Shown piece after piece: positions 34,741 to 43,523 of a stretch of 64,000 nucleotides of DNA. The first letter of the stretch is position 1. The number at the start of each line of letters is the position of its first letter. Position numbers and translations under genes: made by a program. The notes under the pieces were generated by a model, which made no database searches, was not told the origin of the DNA, and worked only from the letters and a program-made list of their open reading frames with translations. This DNA comes from Clostridiales bacterium (GTDB taxonomy: Bacteria; Bacillota; Clostridia; Saccharofermentanales; Saccharofermentanaceae): contig JAFZLF010000054.1 in the NCBI GenBank assembly GCA_017551625.1, positions 1-64,000 of the forward strand, read 5' to 3'.

Positions 34741-34865
34741 AAGCACTGCTCCCGGCTCGATCAGTCTGCGCGAAAAGCACTGTTCCCGGCTCGATCAGTC
34801 TGCGCGAAAAGCACTGTTCCCGGCCTGATCAATCCGCGTGAGAAGCGCTGTCCGGCACGATCAGT
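34741..34865. repeat. 34-bp tandem array starting at a stop codon
   Basis: Units begin at 34741, 34775, 34809 and 34843, a period of exactly 34 bp. Read leftward each starts TGATC, and the first TGA is the stop codon of the lipoprotein gene ending at 34861. The two central units are nearly identical and each contains CAGTGCTTTTCGC, the over-represented octamer. The array fills the whole gap to the ispF promoter. Confidence 0.95.
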
Positions 34866-35439
34866 TCGTGACCTCCGTAACGATCCAGTCCGCCAGTTCC
34901 TGCGCCGTCCACTCCCCGCGATTCTGCCCCTCGAAGCGCGCTTTCTGCCGGTTATCCCTGATGACGATTGCCTCCGGCAGCGCCTCGATCTTATACGCCG
35001 CCGAGAGATCCTTCTCCGCGAGCGCATCGATCGTCACGATCAGGACCTTGTCGTGGTACTGCTCCGCGACCTGCTCCATGCACGCGAAAAGCCCGTACAC
35101 ATCTGCATGCATCCCCGAATAGAAGAAGAAACAGATCGGGATCGGGCACGACTTCGACAGTGCGTCGAGATCGGTCACCTGCCGATACAATATCCCCGGT
35201 TCCTCCTCGCCCTCCGGCGTCTCGAAAACCATCGCGCTGATCGAGCAATCGTAGTAATAGTCCCCCAGATACTTGTGGTAGTCTCCCAGATCGCTATTTC
35301 CGGCCTTCTTCCCGCACGCACAGAAAAGCCCCGGCATGCACAGCACGACCGCCATGCACGCCAGGACTCTGATCCATCTGTTATTGCGCCTCAAGCACTG
35401 TTTCATCACGAGTTTTCTTCGCGAGATGCACTTCTCCAT
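34861..35439 (-). CDS. thioredoxin-fold lipoprotein-like protein without CXXC
   Basis: The protein has 192 residues from the ATG at 35439, with AAGAAGG just upstream; other ATGs are possible at 35406. A basic N-terminus and one hydrophobic segment (about 20-42) end in LFCACG, which may be a lipobox or a membrane anchor. The rest looks like a thioredoxin fold: CPIPICFFFYSGMHADVYG (strand and active-site loop), HDKVLIVTIDALAEKD and the cis-Pro-like EALPEAIVI. The CXXC redox motif is absent (SGMHA), so it is probably a binding or structural member. Function unknown. It lies between mrp and ispF, all leftward. Confidence 0.65.
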   Translation of the reverse strand: MEKCISRRKLVMKQCLRRNNRWIRVLACMAVVLCMPGLFCACGKKAGNSDLGDYHKYLGDYYYDCSISAMVFETPEGEEEPGILYRQVTDLDALSKSCPIPICFFFYSGMHADVYGLFACMEQVAEQYHDKVLIVTIDALAEKDLSAAYKIEALPEAIVIRDNRQKARFEGQNRGEWTAQELADWIVTEVTN

Positions 35440-35472
35440 CGTCTGCCTTCTTACCTGAAGCACTCGTACATC

Positions 35473-36339
35473 TTACTTCTTTTCTTCGGCATCGAGCATC
35501 TTCTCGACATACTCGACGGCGCCGGAAAGGATATCTCCCGGAACTTTCTCGATATGACCCTCGTCCACGAGCGCCGTAATATCCGGATCGAGCGGGAGCT
35601 TATCCAGAAGCGGCACGCCCAGTTCATTGGCAGCCTTACCGACCTTGCCCTCTTCACCGAATAGCGGCGTCTTCTGCCCACAGCATTTGCAGACCGTGTA
35701 GCTCATATTCTCGACGAAGCCGAGGACCTTGACCTGCATGAGAAGCGCCATATTTCTCGCTTTGTTGACGATCATGGAAACGAGGTCCTGCGGTGTGGAT
35801 ACGAGCAGGATGCCATCGAGCGGGATCGACTGGAAGACCGTAAGCGGCACATCGCCCGTTCCCGGCGGCATATCGATGAGCATGATATCGATATTCTCCC
35901 AGATGACATCCGACCAGAACTGCTTAACAACACCGGAGATCACAGGGCCACGCCATACGACCGGCGCCTCTTCGTTCTCCATGACCAGATTGACCGAAAC
36001 GATCTGGATACCGGAGTGCGAGATCATCGGCAGGATGCCGCTCTCGTCGCCCTTGAGCTGACCCTTCAGACCGAAGGCCTTCGGGATCGAAGGACCGGTC
36101 ACGTCCGCATCGAGGATCGCGACGCGATACCCGTCACGGGCCAGTCTCGCCGCCATGACCGATGTCACGAAGGACTTACCGACGCCGCCCTTACCGCTGC
36201 AGACGCCGATGACTTTCTTAACACTTGATTTCTCATGCAGAGGAGCGATGAGAGATTCCGGCGTAGAAGAACCGCAGGAACCGCCGGCCGAAGCAGACGG
36301 ACAGGAATCTTTCGAACCACATGAATCACAGGAACCCAT
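35473..36339 (-). CDS. mrp: Mrp/NBP35 family ATP-binding protein
   Basis: The protein has 288 residues from the ATG at 36339; the GTG at 36348 is in frame but is part of the GAGGTG Shine-Dalgarno sequence. A Cys-rich N-terminus (MGSCDSCGSKDSC) resembles that of eukaryotic NBP35. The P-loop is CSGKGGVGKSF, followed by DADVTGPSIPKAFG and a C-terminal CKCCGQKTPLFG cluster that can bridge a cluster between monomers. It is predicted to be a cytoplasmic iron-sulfur cluster carrier ATPase. It has its own promoter (36373-36401). Confidence 0.93.
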   Translation of the reverse strand: MGSCDSCGSKDSCPSASAGGSCGSSTPESLIAPLHEKSSVKKVIGVCSGKGGVGKSFVTSVMAARLARDGYRVAILDADVTGPSIPKAFGLKGQLKGDESGILPMISHSGIQIVSVNLVMENEEAPVVWRGPVISGVVKQFWSDVIWENIDIMLIDMPPGTGDVPLTVFQSIPLDGILLVSTPQDLVSMIVNKARNMALLMQVKVLGFVENMSYTVCKCCGQKTPLFGEEGKVGKAANELGVPLLDKLPLDPDITALVDEGHIEKVPGDILSGAVEYVEKMLDAEEKK

Positions 36340-36372
36340 AGTTTTCACCTCAAATTCAAATTCTGAAACCCT

Positions 36373-36401
36373 ATTGTACGCTAGGTAATTAAGAAAAGCA
36401 A
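36373..36401 (-). promoter_or_regulatory. promoter of the mrp gene
   Basis: Read leftward: -35 TTGCTT (36401-36396), a 17-bp spacer and -10 TACAAT (36378-36373), giving a start of transcription about 28 bp upstream of the ATG. Confidence 0.65.
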
Positions 36402-36468
36402 GGAACTCTCAGTGGCTGCGTCGCCTCGCTGCTTCTTCGGGACGATCCGCCCGCGCGTCGGATCCCCC

Positions 36469-37086
36469 TCAGGTCTTCACGGCCTTCATGATCCAGTACC
36501 CGGACTCCTTGGCGATGACCTCGCAGTTGCCGAACTTCTCGAGCAGATACTTCTCCGACGACGGCGCGCCCTGCTTCTTCTGAAGGACCACATAGAGAAA
36601 AGCGCCCTCCGCCATATGTTCGAAAGCCCCGTCATAGAAGGCGAACACGGTCTTTTTCCCCGCGCGCACCGGGGGATTCGTCAGCACCACATCGTAGAGG
36701 CCCTCCACCGCCGAGCACGCATCCGACTGATGCACATCCACACACTTCACGCCGTTATTTCCGGCGTTCTCACGCGCGAGCTCGAGCGCGCGGTTATTGA
36801 TATCGACCATCGTCACTTCCATCGCCGGGAAGACGCGCTTCATGATGATCCCGATCGGGCCGTACCCACACCCGAGATCCAGGAGCCGCCCCTTCTTCCG
36901 GTTCGCCCCGGACAGATCCCCGATCGCCGTCTCCAGAAGCGTCCTCGACCCGAAATCCAGAAACTTCTTCGAGAACACATCCGCATCGGTACTAAAGAAG
37001 AAGTCCATCCCGTGCATGCGCGTCTGGATCACGCGGCGGTCGGACTCGCCCTGTGGGTTTTCGTCATAATAATGCGCCAAAAGCAC
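36469..37086 (-). CDS. RsmC-like class I methyltransferase
   Basis: The protein has 205 residues. FSTDADVFSKKFLDFGSRTLLE precedes motif I LLDLGCGYGPIG (about 70-81), motif II VTMVDINNRALELA and motif IV VVLTNPPVRAGK. This is the pattern of RsmC/YbiN-type N2-guanine methyltransferases of the ribosomal RNA small subunit. The predicted reaction is methylation of a guanine in 16S rRNA with S-adenosylmethionine. The start is GTG at 37086, set by AAGGAGG four bases upstream. The GTG is itself part of the GTGCTTTT octamer. A 22-bp tandem repeat precedes it. Confidence 0.88.
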   Translation of the reverse strand: MLLAHYYDENPQGESDRRVIQTRMHGMDFFFSTDADVFSKKFLDFGSRTLLETAIGDLSGANRKKGRLLDLGCGYGPIGIIMKRVFPAMEVTMVDINNRALELARENAGNNGVKCVDVHQSDACSAVEGLYDVVLTNPPVRAGKKTVFAFYDGAFEHMAEGAFLYVVLQKKQGAPSSEKYLLEKFGNCEVIAKESGYWIMKAVKT

Positions 37087-37092
37087 TTTCCT

Positions 37093-37187
37093 CCTTGGGT
37101 CTTGTGGATTCAGGTATCGACTCTTATGGATTCCGGAATCGATTCTTACGGAATCTTGTATCGGTTTTACGGGATCATGTACTCGAT
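37093..37187. repeat. about 22-bp tandem repeats derived from a gene 3' end
   Basis: Read leftward, the last codons of the lipoprotein gene (ATCGAGTACATGATCCCGTAA) are followed by three diverged copies (for example ACCGATACAAGATTCCGTAA and ATCGATTCCGGAATCCATAA). The spacing is 21-22 bp and each copy ends in TAA, CATAA or CACAA. The coding end of the gene seems to have been amplified into the intergenic gap. Confidence 0.75.
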
Positions 37188-37760
37188 TGAGATGATCTTC
37201 GTTCCGTTAAGCGTCAGCATCAGCTGAGACGTGCCGCGCTTATAGATCCATGTCGTATCCGTTTCCTTGTCGGCATCGCCATAGAGCTCTCTGGCCTTCT
37301 CGACATCCATGCCGATCTCGAGTCCTTCCGGAGTTCCGATCAGATCCGAGATCAGCAGTACGTCGGAGATGTAGCCCTTGTCACTTCCGGTCGCGGTATA
37401 GACGGAAAGAGTAAAGTTGTTGTACGTATAGACACGGTCGGTGCCGTCATGGGCGCACGAAGGCACATCGAGCACCGACTTGGCATCCCCGAGTTTCCCG
37501 ATGACCGCGTCCGGATCCCCGCCGAGCAGGATCTCCACATCGTCAGATTTGAAAACGAAGTTTCCCGTAGTATCCAGCGTGACCTCGACGGAGCCCGCCT
37601 CTTCACTCTGCTGATTCTTCGCCTCTCCGCCGCCATCCACGGTGGTCGCCACCTGAGAATTCTCTCCTGTAGCCTTTGATTCTATCGTATTTGCATCGGA
37701 GCATGCCGCCATAGATGCAGCCATCACCAGCACGAGCACCAGTGAACCAATCTTCTTCAT
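37167..37760 (-). CDS. small lipoprotein of unknown function
   Basis: The protein has 197 residues. The signal peptide MKKIGSLVLVLVMAASMAAC has its lipobox Cys at 20. A short Ser/Thr/Glu linker (to about 55) precedes a compact domain with a repeating beta-turn pattern (DVEILLGGDPDAVIGKLG, LEIGMDVEKARELYG). This resembles the SmpA/BLIP-like fold in which a small alpha-beta domain carries a DVEKARELYG helix after a strand. No enzymatic residues are seen. It starts 128 bp downstream of the end of the HD-GYP gene. Its coding end is duplicated downstream. Confidence 0.75.
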   Translation of the reverse strand: MKKIGSLVLVLVMAASMAACSDANTIESKATGENSQVATTVDGGGEAKNQQSEEAGSVEVTLDTTGNFVFKSDDVEILLGGDPDAVIGKLGDAKSVLDVPSCAHDGTDRVYTYNNFTLSVYTATGSDKGYISDVLLISDLIGTPEGLEIGMDVEKARELYGDADKETDTTWIYKRGTSQLMLTLNGTKIISIEYMIP

Positions 37761-37900
37761 CGCTTCTTTCTCCTATCCTGAGAAACCGGACATCCCGGAT
37801 CCGTCGGTCTTCGCTTACCGCTTCTTCCGGGCGTTCCGGTTTCCTTTTTCATCTTCACACATTGTCGCACGAAAAGCACTTACTTTCAATCAGCAATCCG

Positions 37901-40900
37901 TCACTTTTCCGGATCGGTCTTCGGCGGATCATTCTTTTCCGGATCCTTCTTTTCGGAATCGGTCTTCGGCGCATCTTCGGAAGACTTCTCCTCATCCGGC
38001 GTCTCCGCAGGCTTATCCTCTGCTGTCTTCGCCGTGGCCGCATCTTCCTCGGTCTTCTTATCCGTCTCCGCCTTTTGATCTTCCTCGATCTTTGCCTTGT
38101 CCTGGGCCTTATGGATATTGGTGATATCCTCGTAGGTGCCTCCGCCCGTGTCATCCTCCGCGCGGAATGCGCCCTTCTCCACGAGCCGCAGGAACGCATC
38201 GACCACGTCGGCCGTCAGCTGCGTGCCCGAGACCTCCTTGATAATGGAGATGGCCTTATCGAAGTTCATGCGTTTTCTGTAAGGACGGTCGGAGTACATC
38301 GCGTCGAAAGTATCCGCCACGGCGATGATCTGCGCCACGCGCGGGATCTCCTCGCCCGTAAGTCCACGTGGATATCCGTGTCCGTCCGGTCTCTCGTGAT
38401 GGTCACGCGCGCCGATCGCCAGTTCCGGCATGATGCTGATATCCTTAAGGACATTGAAGCCCTTACCGGAGTGGGACTTGATCTCTTTAAACTCGTCATC
38501 TGACAGTCTTCCGGCCTTGTTCAGCGTCTCTGATGAGATGCCGATCTTACCGATATCGTGCAGAAGTGCGATGTTTCTGTATTTTTCGACCGTCTCCTCA
38601 TCGTAGCCGAGTTCTTCAGCCAGCATCGCCGTGTACTCCGCAACGCGCGTAAAGTGGCCGTTCGTATACTTGTCCTTCATATCGATGACTTTTGCGAAGG
38701 CCTCGACGATCTCGCGGACCAGCATGCGCTGCTCCTGCTCTTTCTTTACCAGGGCATCTGTGCGCTTCTTTCCGATATAGTAAGTGATCACGACGACGGC
38801 CACGATGATCGCGATGATTATCAGTGCCCGGAACCACGAGCTCTCCGTCAAGGCTTCCTTCTTCACGATCTGGACCGCGACCGTCTTCTGGACCTGGCCT
38901 CTGGCATCGAGAAGCTCCATACGGAAGGTATAGCGGCCTCCGTTCAGGTTCGTATAGGTAAGCGGGACGAGTTCGCTCCTTCTCACTGTCGTCGTCACAC
39001 GGTCGAAGCCCTCGAGTCTGTATCTGATCTCGGGATTAACCAGCGAGTAGTTAAAACAGTAAGCATAAACGGTCATCTTCCGCACGTTCGCCGGAACCAC
39101 GAAAACACCGTCATTTCCGGGATAGATGATCTTCCCGTCCGCTTCGATATACGGCACCGTGATGTGCACATCCGAGTCGATCACATTCTCTTCGTTGATA
39201 TTCGTGAGCACCACACCCGTCGATCCGCACATATACAGATCGCCGTCCGGTGACAGTTCACTATAGGAGTTCGAGGTCGCATAGCACGACAGGCCATTGT
39301 CCCGCCCATAGAAGAAAGCCGTGATGTCACTGTTGGCGATCATCTCCTGTGTATCCACCACATAGATCCCGTTACTGCTCAGGACCCACATCTCATCGCG
39401 TTCATTCTGGTACAGATCGAAATTATTAGAATACGGGAATTTCTTCACTGTCGTGACCTGGTAGTCCGCGGTCATATACGAGATGGAGTTACTCGTCACG
39501 ATCCAGTAAAGTTCCCGGCTATGATCCTTCTTGATACGCATCACGACATCGGACTTCAGTCCGTTATCGGTGTTGATATGCCGGATCAGCCCGTTACTGA
39601 TGATATAGATCCCGTCCCCGTCCGTTCCGGCGAGGATGTCCCCGTTTCCGGCCTGCACGATCGTCAGGATCTCTGTGTTATTGATGCCGTCAGTTTCCCC
39701 GTAGACGCGTTCGATACGGTCTCCCTTAATAATGGCTACACCGCCCGTGAACGCCACAGCCATAGATCCGTCTGCGCACTCGACCACGGTGCGGGCCCGC
39801 TCTGACGGAAGACCGTCGTTCAGCGTGAAAACCGTCGCCGTTTTTCCATCATAACGGATAAGCGGAGTCTTACTGAAGGACGAGATCCACAGCTGTCCCT
39901 TGCTGTCTTGGATGATCGAACGGATCTTCGCATCGGAGAGGAACCCGATCAGGTCCCGCGACTCGTACTCCTTCCCGGAAACCGAGACGATGCGGTCGAC
40001 CGGGAACGACTCCAGGATCTTTCTGTTCTCCATGATCAGAAGGCCGGATGTCTTCGTGCCGATAAAGAGTTTCCCCGAAAGAAGACATGTCGTATAGACG
40101 ACATCCTCCGGGAGCAGATACTGTTCATAGAGCGCGCTGAAACGGTTCGGGACGATCTTCATAACGCCCTGCTGAGAAGAAACGAACCACAGATTGCTCT
40201 GATAGTCGGCCATCATTCCCTCGATTGATGTCGTCATCGGGAGATTCTCGAGCACGATGAGCTTGCCATCCACGACACGGCCAACGCCGTTATCCGTACA
40301 GACCCAGATCTCGTCGCCGAGTTTGCTGATGGAATTAACATAGCTGAGTGGTGCGATACTGATCAGGGGCAGAAGCGTACGGCCAAATTCACCATAATAG
40401 ATCGCCGAGCCTTTCGTCGCGCAGTAGATATTACCCGGGTTATCCGGATCCGGGAGAATCGAGTGAATATCGGAAACACCGAGATCCGAAGGTGAGCAGA
40501 ATCGCGTCACCTCGCCGTTTTTCATCGTGAAGACCGCGCCAACGATCGTCAGTGCGTAGATCGTATTATCGGGTCCGAGCATGATCGAACGGACATATTC
40601 TTCCCTGATCTGCGGTGCATCTGCGAGCCGGACATTCAGATCCGCATCTACGAGCGCCACTCCTTCCGTCGTCGCCAGATAGATCAGGCCGTCCTCGTCC
40701 TCTGCGATACCACGCACGGACAGGGACTTCAGGCCGTTCTCTTTGTTGAACAGATGCCACTGCCCGCGCTCAAGCACACCGGCGCCGCTGTCATTCGTGC
40801 CGACCCACAATCTCTCTTTCGAGTCGACAAAAAGACTGACCACGCTGGTGATGCCGGTCTCGGCGGAATCAATACGCTCGAAAGTATTGCCGTCGTAACG

Positions 40901-41188
40901 TACAAGCCCGCTGTAACTGCCGATCCACAGGAATCCCTCCTGCGTCTGCACGATGGCATTCGCCTCCGAAGTCGGAAGACCTGATGTGTTGTTATAAAGC
41001 TTGGTTGAATATCCTCTCGAAGCGTCGACCAGGTGCGCCGCTTCTTCTTCACGCTCCTCGACCGTCTCTTCCTCTTCGTCCGTCCACGCCAGTTCTTTCA
41101 CAGACGACACAAACAGCAGCCCTGTCATACCGAAAAGAAGCGCAAGGCCGAAGCTCAGGATGCGTGTTGTCAGACGATGCCATTTCAT
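37901..41188 (-). CDS. two-component-propeller / HD-GYP sensor protein
   Basis: The protein has 1095 residues. A membrane helix (about 10-30) is followed by a large extracytoplasmic seven-bladed propeller of the two-component regulator type (repeats such as DSKERLWVGT, DSKGQLWISS and RDEMWVLSSNGIYVV). A Y_Y_Y domain with RYRLEGFDR comes next, then a second membrane helix (about 795-815). The cytoplasmic HD-GYP domain has HDIGKIGIS (about 876) and HHERPDGHGYP (about 928-938). It ends in about 90 residues of Lys/Glu/Asp/Pro tail. It is a predicted cyclic-di-GMP phosphodiesterase responding to an external (perhaps carbohydrate) signal. No DNA-binding domain is present. There is no Shine-Dalgarno sequence at the ATG (see the promoter entry). 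Confidence 0.9.
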   Translation of the reverse strand: MKWHRLTTRILSFGLALLFGMTGLLFVSSVKELAWTDEEEETVEEREEEAAHLVDASRGYSTKLYNNTSGLPTSEANAIVQTQEGFLWIGSYSGLVRYDGNTFERIDSAETGITSVVSLFVDSKERLWVGTNDSGAGVLERGQWHLFNKENGLKSLSVRGIAEDEDGLIYLATTEGVALVDADLNVRLADAPQIREEYVRSIMLGPDNTIYALTIVGAVFTMKNGEVTRFCSPSDLGVSDIHSILPDPDNPGNIYCATKGSAIYYGEFGRTLLPLISIAPLSYVNSISKLGDEIWVCTDNGVGRVVDGKLIVLENLPMTTSIEGMMADYQSNLWFVSSQQGVMKIVPNRFSALYEQYLLPEDVVYTTCLLSGKLFIGTKTSGLLIMENRKILESFPVDRIVSVSGKEYESRDLIGFLSDAKIRSIIQDSKGQLWISSFSKTPLIRYDGKTATVFTLNDGLPSERARTVVECADGSMAVAFTGGVAIIKGDRIERVYGETDGINNTEILTIVQAGNGDILAGTDGDGIYIISNGLIRHINTDNGLKSDVVMRIKKDHSRELYWIVTSNSISYMTADYQVTTVKKFPYSNNFDLYQNERDEMWVLSSNGIYVVDTQEMIANSDITAFFYGRDNGLSCYATSNSYSELSPDGDLYMCGSTGVVLTNINEENVIDSDVHITVPYIEADGKIIYPGNDGVFVVPANVRKMTVYAYCFNYSLVNPEIRYRLEGFDRVTTTVRRSELVPLTYTNLNGGRYTFRMELLDARGQVQKTVAVQIVKKEALTESSWFRALIIIAIIVAVVVITYYIGKKRTDALVKKEQEQRMLVREIVEAFAKVIDMKDKYTNGHFTRVAEYTAMLAEELGYDEETVEKYRNIALLHDIGKIGISSETLNKAGRLSDDEFKEIKSHSGKGFNVLKDISIMPELAIGARDHHERPDGHGYPRGLTGEEIPRVAQIIAVADTFDAMYSDRPYRKRMNFDKAISIIKEVSGTQLTADVVDAFLRLVEKGAFRAEDDTGGGTYEDITNIHKAQDKAKIEEDQKAETDKKTEEDAATAKTAEDKPAETPDEEKSSEDAPKTDSEKKDPEKNDPPKTDPEK

Positions 41189-41194
41189 AAATTA

Positions 41195-41223
41195 ACTTTA
41201 TCACTTTGGCAAAAAGCACGCAA
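41195..41223 (-). promoter_or_regulatory. promoter placing transcription start at the ATG
   Basis: Read leftward: -35 TTGCGT (41223-41218), a 17-bp spacer and -10 TAAAGT (41200-41195; TG at -15/-14 gives an extended form). Six bases, TAATTT, separate the -10 from the ATG at 41188, so the RNA would begin at or next to the start codon. No Shine-Dalgarno sequence lies between, consistent with a leaderless message. An octamer copy overlaps the spacer. Confidence 0.55.
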
Positions 41224-41364
41224 AGGCTTTCACCAAATGTTCATATTATTCATGGAATATTAGCATTCGCCTCAGATCCGCCGGAAAAGCCGACGCCACA
41301 CGGGTTTTCGCGGCACAGGACTATCTGTCCGGAATCCCGTCCCGGTACAACGCCCGAAAACGGT

Positions 41365-42405
41365 TTATGCCGCGTCATATCGCGCGATGACCTTCTCCCA
41401 GTACGCCGCCATATCCGGATCGCCGCGGTGATCGGCGAGTCCGTATTTCTCGACGAGGATCTTCCCCAGATACGAGGCACACTTCTCTGCGCCGGTCACG
41501 TTCATGTGAAGACCCGCATCATAGGTGTCGAGGCTGTAGTCGATGCCCACTTCGTCTTCCGCGATCTTGAGCATGTTGATATAGAGGAGATCATGCTCCT
41601 GTGCATACTTTTCCATCTGCGCGTCCCACTCGTCATACCAGTGCGGATAAAGAGACGGAGACTTGATGAGCACCAGATGGATGCCCTTCTCCTTGCACAG
41701 CTCGGTCATCTTATCGAGATACTCCATCGCCCGCGCCCCGAAGTTCGGATCCGCGAGCGGGCGCGCCGGCGGCATCTCCCCGGCCGGCATGATCTCTCTT
41801 CTTAAGTAGTAACCGTTAAAGGAGACGAGATCCTTATGAAACCAGTACTTGAAGTCCTCGGATGTGAGCTCGTTCCAGCGGCTGTGGTACCGGAGAATGG
41901 GAAAGATGTACTCCAGCATGTTCTCGCCCTCGCACATGGATGCCGAGACAGCCTTCCACTTCGTCGGACTCCACCGCATCCCGTCGAGCGCCATGCGGTT
42001 ATAGGCCTCATTCTGGGGTTCATCGTACATCAGGGCCAGTACGTTAAAGACCACGACGTCCGGGGTCTCGTAGCGGAGCGCATCCTCGAGAAGATAGTAG
42101 GACTGCCATACGAGCTGCTGCGCGCCGCCGCGGATGAAACTGTTGATGCCGTATTCCTTCCACAGCTGCACTGTCGAGAAATTCTCATATACCTCGCAGT
42201 CCCCCACGAAGAGCACATCATGGTCGCCATATGCCTCATAGTACTCGGCCGTCAGCGCCCCTTCGGTCACCTCACCCATATACTTCGGACGCAGGAGCAG
42301 GTCGGCCAGGAGCAGCACGCCGCCCGTAAAGGCGATCAGCGACAGGATCAGCGCCACACGGCGGACGGTCTTCCCTTGCAGTTTTTTCATGATGTCATGG
42401 GACAT
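41365..42405 (-). CDS. SGNH/GDSL hydrolase-like membrane-anchored protein
   Basis: The protein has 346 residues with one N-terminal membrane helix (about 15-38); the rest is probably extracytoplasmic. The layout VLFVGDCEVYENF (block I), QQLVWQSYYLLEDAL, VVFNVLALMYDE and DAGLHMNVTGAEK (block V with Asp-x-x-His) matches SGNH-like esterase/acyltransferase proteins found in Clostridia. In block I the nucleophile Ser is replaced by Cys (GDCE), which may be a property of the subfamily. It could modify a surface glycan or teichoic-acid-like polymer. The start at 42405 has only a weak Shine-Dalgarno sequence; an alternative ATG lies at 42390. Confidence 0.72.
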   Translation of the reverse strand: MSHDIMKKLQGKTVRRVALILSLIAFTGGVLLLADLLLRPKYMGEVTEGALTAEYYEAYGDHDVLFVGDCEVYENFSTVQLWKEYGINSFIRGGAQQLVWQSYYLLEDALRYETPDVVVFNVLALMYDEPQNEAYNRMALDGMRWSPTKWKAVSASMCEGENMLEYIFPILRYHSRWNELTSEDFKYWFHKDLVSFNGYYLRREIMPAGEMPPARPLADPNFGARAMEYLDKMTELCKEKGIHLVLIKSPSLYPHWYDEWDAQMEKYAQEHDLLYINMLKIAEDEVGIDYSLDTYDAGLHMNVTGAEKCASYLGKILVEKYGLADHRGDPDMAAYWEKVIARYDAA

Positions 42406-42462
42406 ATCGGTAATTTCTTCTTCGATCCTTTCTGTTATTGAAACGGAAGGTCCTCCTGCCGG

Positions 42463-43464
42463 TCAGGACTCCAGCGCAGAACGGAGATGCTCGTGATACG
42501 CATCTCTCACGCGTTTGGGCTCTAAGATCGTAAAACCTCCGGCATACGTCGAGATCCACGCATAGAACGTCGGACCGACGCCCACTTCCACGTTCGCGCG
42601 CACGCAGTCTTTTTTCTCCGGATCCTGAAAAGTCTTGATATTCTGGTCAAAGTGATCGTAGAACTGCTGCAGCAGTCTCTTCTCAAAACGGAGCAGGATC
42701 TTTTCCGGTTTCGCGCCGTACATGCTGAAAGTAGCCTCCAGATATTTGGCTACGTCGAAATCCTTCGGCGGCGGGGCCAGTTTGATTTCTTCCTTGACTT
42801 CCACGAATTTCATACGGTCGATACGGAACTGGCGGGGCTTGTCTTTCTCACCTTCGGGGCTCTGCTCCGGACGTGTGCCGATGCAGTAGTAGAAACCGTT
42901 ATTCCATGCCATCGCAATCGGATGGAGGATATAGTCCAAACTATCGTGCTTATATACCGGACCCTTTTCAAAGTCCATATCGAGGTACTTAAACGTCACC
43001 GGATGGCCTTCCGAGAGGGCTTTTCGGATCGCGGAAACCGTGTAGATATAGTCGTTATTGGTGGAGTGATGACGCCCGATGTAGTGAATCTGGGCGTTGA
43101 GCTCATTGGCCTGTTTCAAAGACGTCAGGCCCTTGAGTTTTTTGATCAGTTCTTCCTTTTTCTTCTGCGTCATGAAGCCCGCTGACTCCACGGCATCCGT
43201 CAGGACCATGATCTCCTCGACTTCGAAGCTGCGCTCGGCGATGTAGTATCTCGGAACATTTCCTGACGATTTCTCCACATAAGCGAAACGATCAGAGATG
43301 GACCGAAAGTCGGCGTACAGTGTTTTACGATCCGGCTCATACCCATAGTCCCGAAGTTTCTGGGTGATCTCTCCGATCGTCAGACCGTTCTCCGCATCGG
43401 TCTCCTGCATGAGAATATTCAGGACGCACAGCAGCCTGTCGCGCGCATTTTCTACATTGGCCAT
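42463..43464 (-). CDS. WYL-domain transcriptional regulator
   Basis: The protein has 333 residues. A winged-helix domain (about 5-60, with LTIGEITQKLRDYGYEPDRKTL) is followed by the WYL region (about 140-235: YRK-like HPVTFKYLDMDFEKG, YILHPIAMAWNNGFYYCIG and FRIDRMKFVEV). The C-terminal part is a WCX-like extension. Family members regulate diverse genes and may sense nucleic acids or nucleotides. GGGGAGG precedes the ATG. The gene is divergently transcribed from the DUF1015 operon, which it may control; this is an inference from position only. Confidence 0.9.
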   Translation of the reverse strand: MANVENARDRLLCVLNILMQETDAENGLTIGEITQKLRDYGYEPDRKTLYADFRSISDRFAYVEKSSGNVPRYYIAERSFEVEEIMVLTDAVESAGFMTQKKKEELIKKLKGLTSLKQANELNAQIHYIGRHHSTNNDYIYTVSAIRKALSEGHPVTFKYLDMDFEKGPVYKHDSLDYILHPIAMAWNNGFYYCIGTRPEQSPEGEKDKPRQFRIDRMKFVEVKEEIKLAPPPKDFDVAKYLEATFSMYGAKPEKILLRFEKRLLQQFYDHFDQNIKTFQDPEKKDCVRANVEVGVGPTFYAWISTYAGGFTILEPKRVRDAYHEHLRSALES

Positions 43465-43523
43465 ACTTTTGCCTCCCCCCCGGAGCTTTATGTCTCCCGT
43501 TTCTTCTTCGAAAATCTCTTTTC

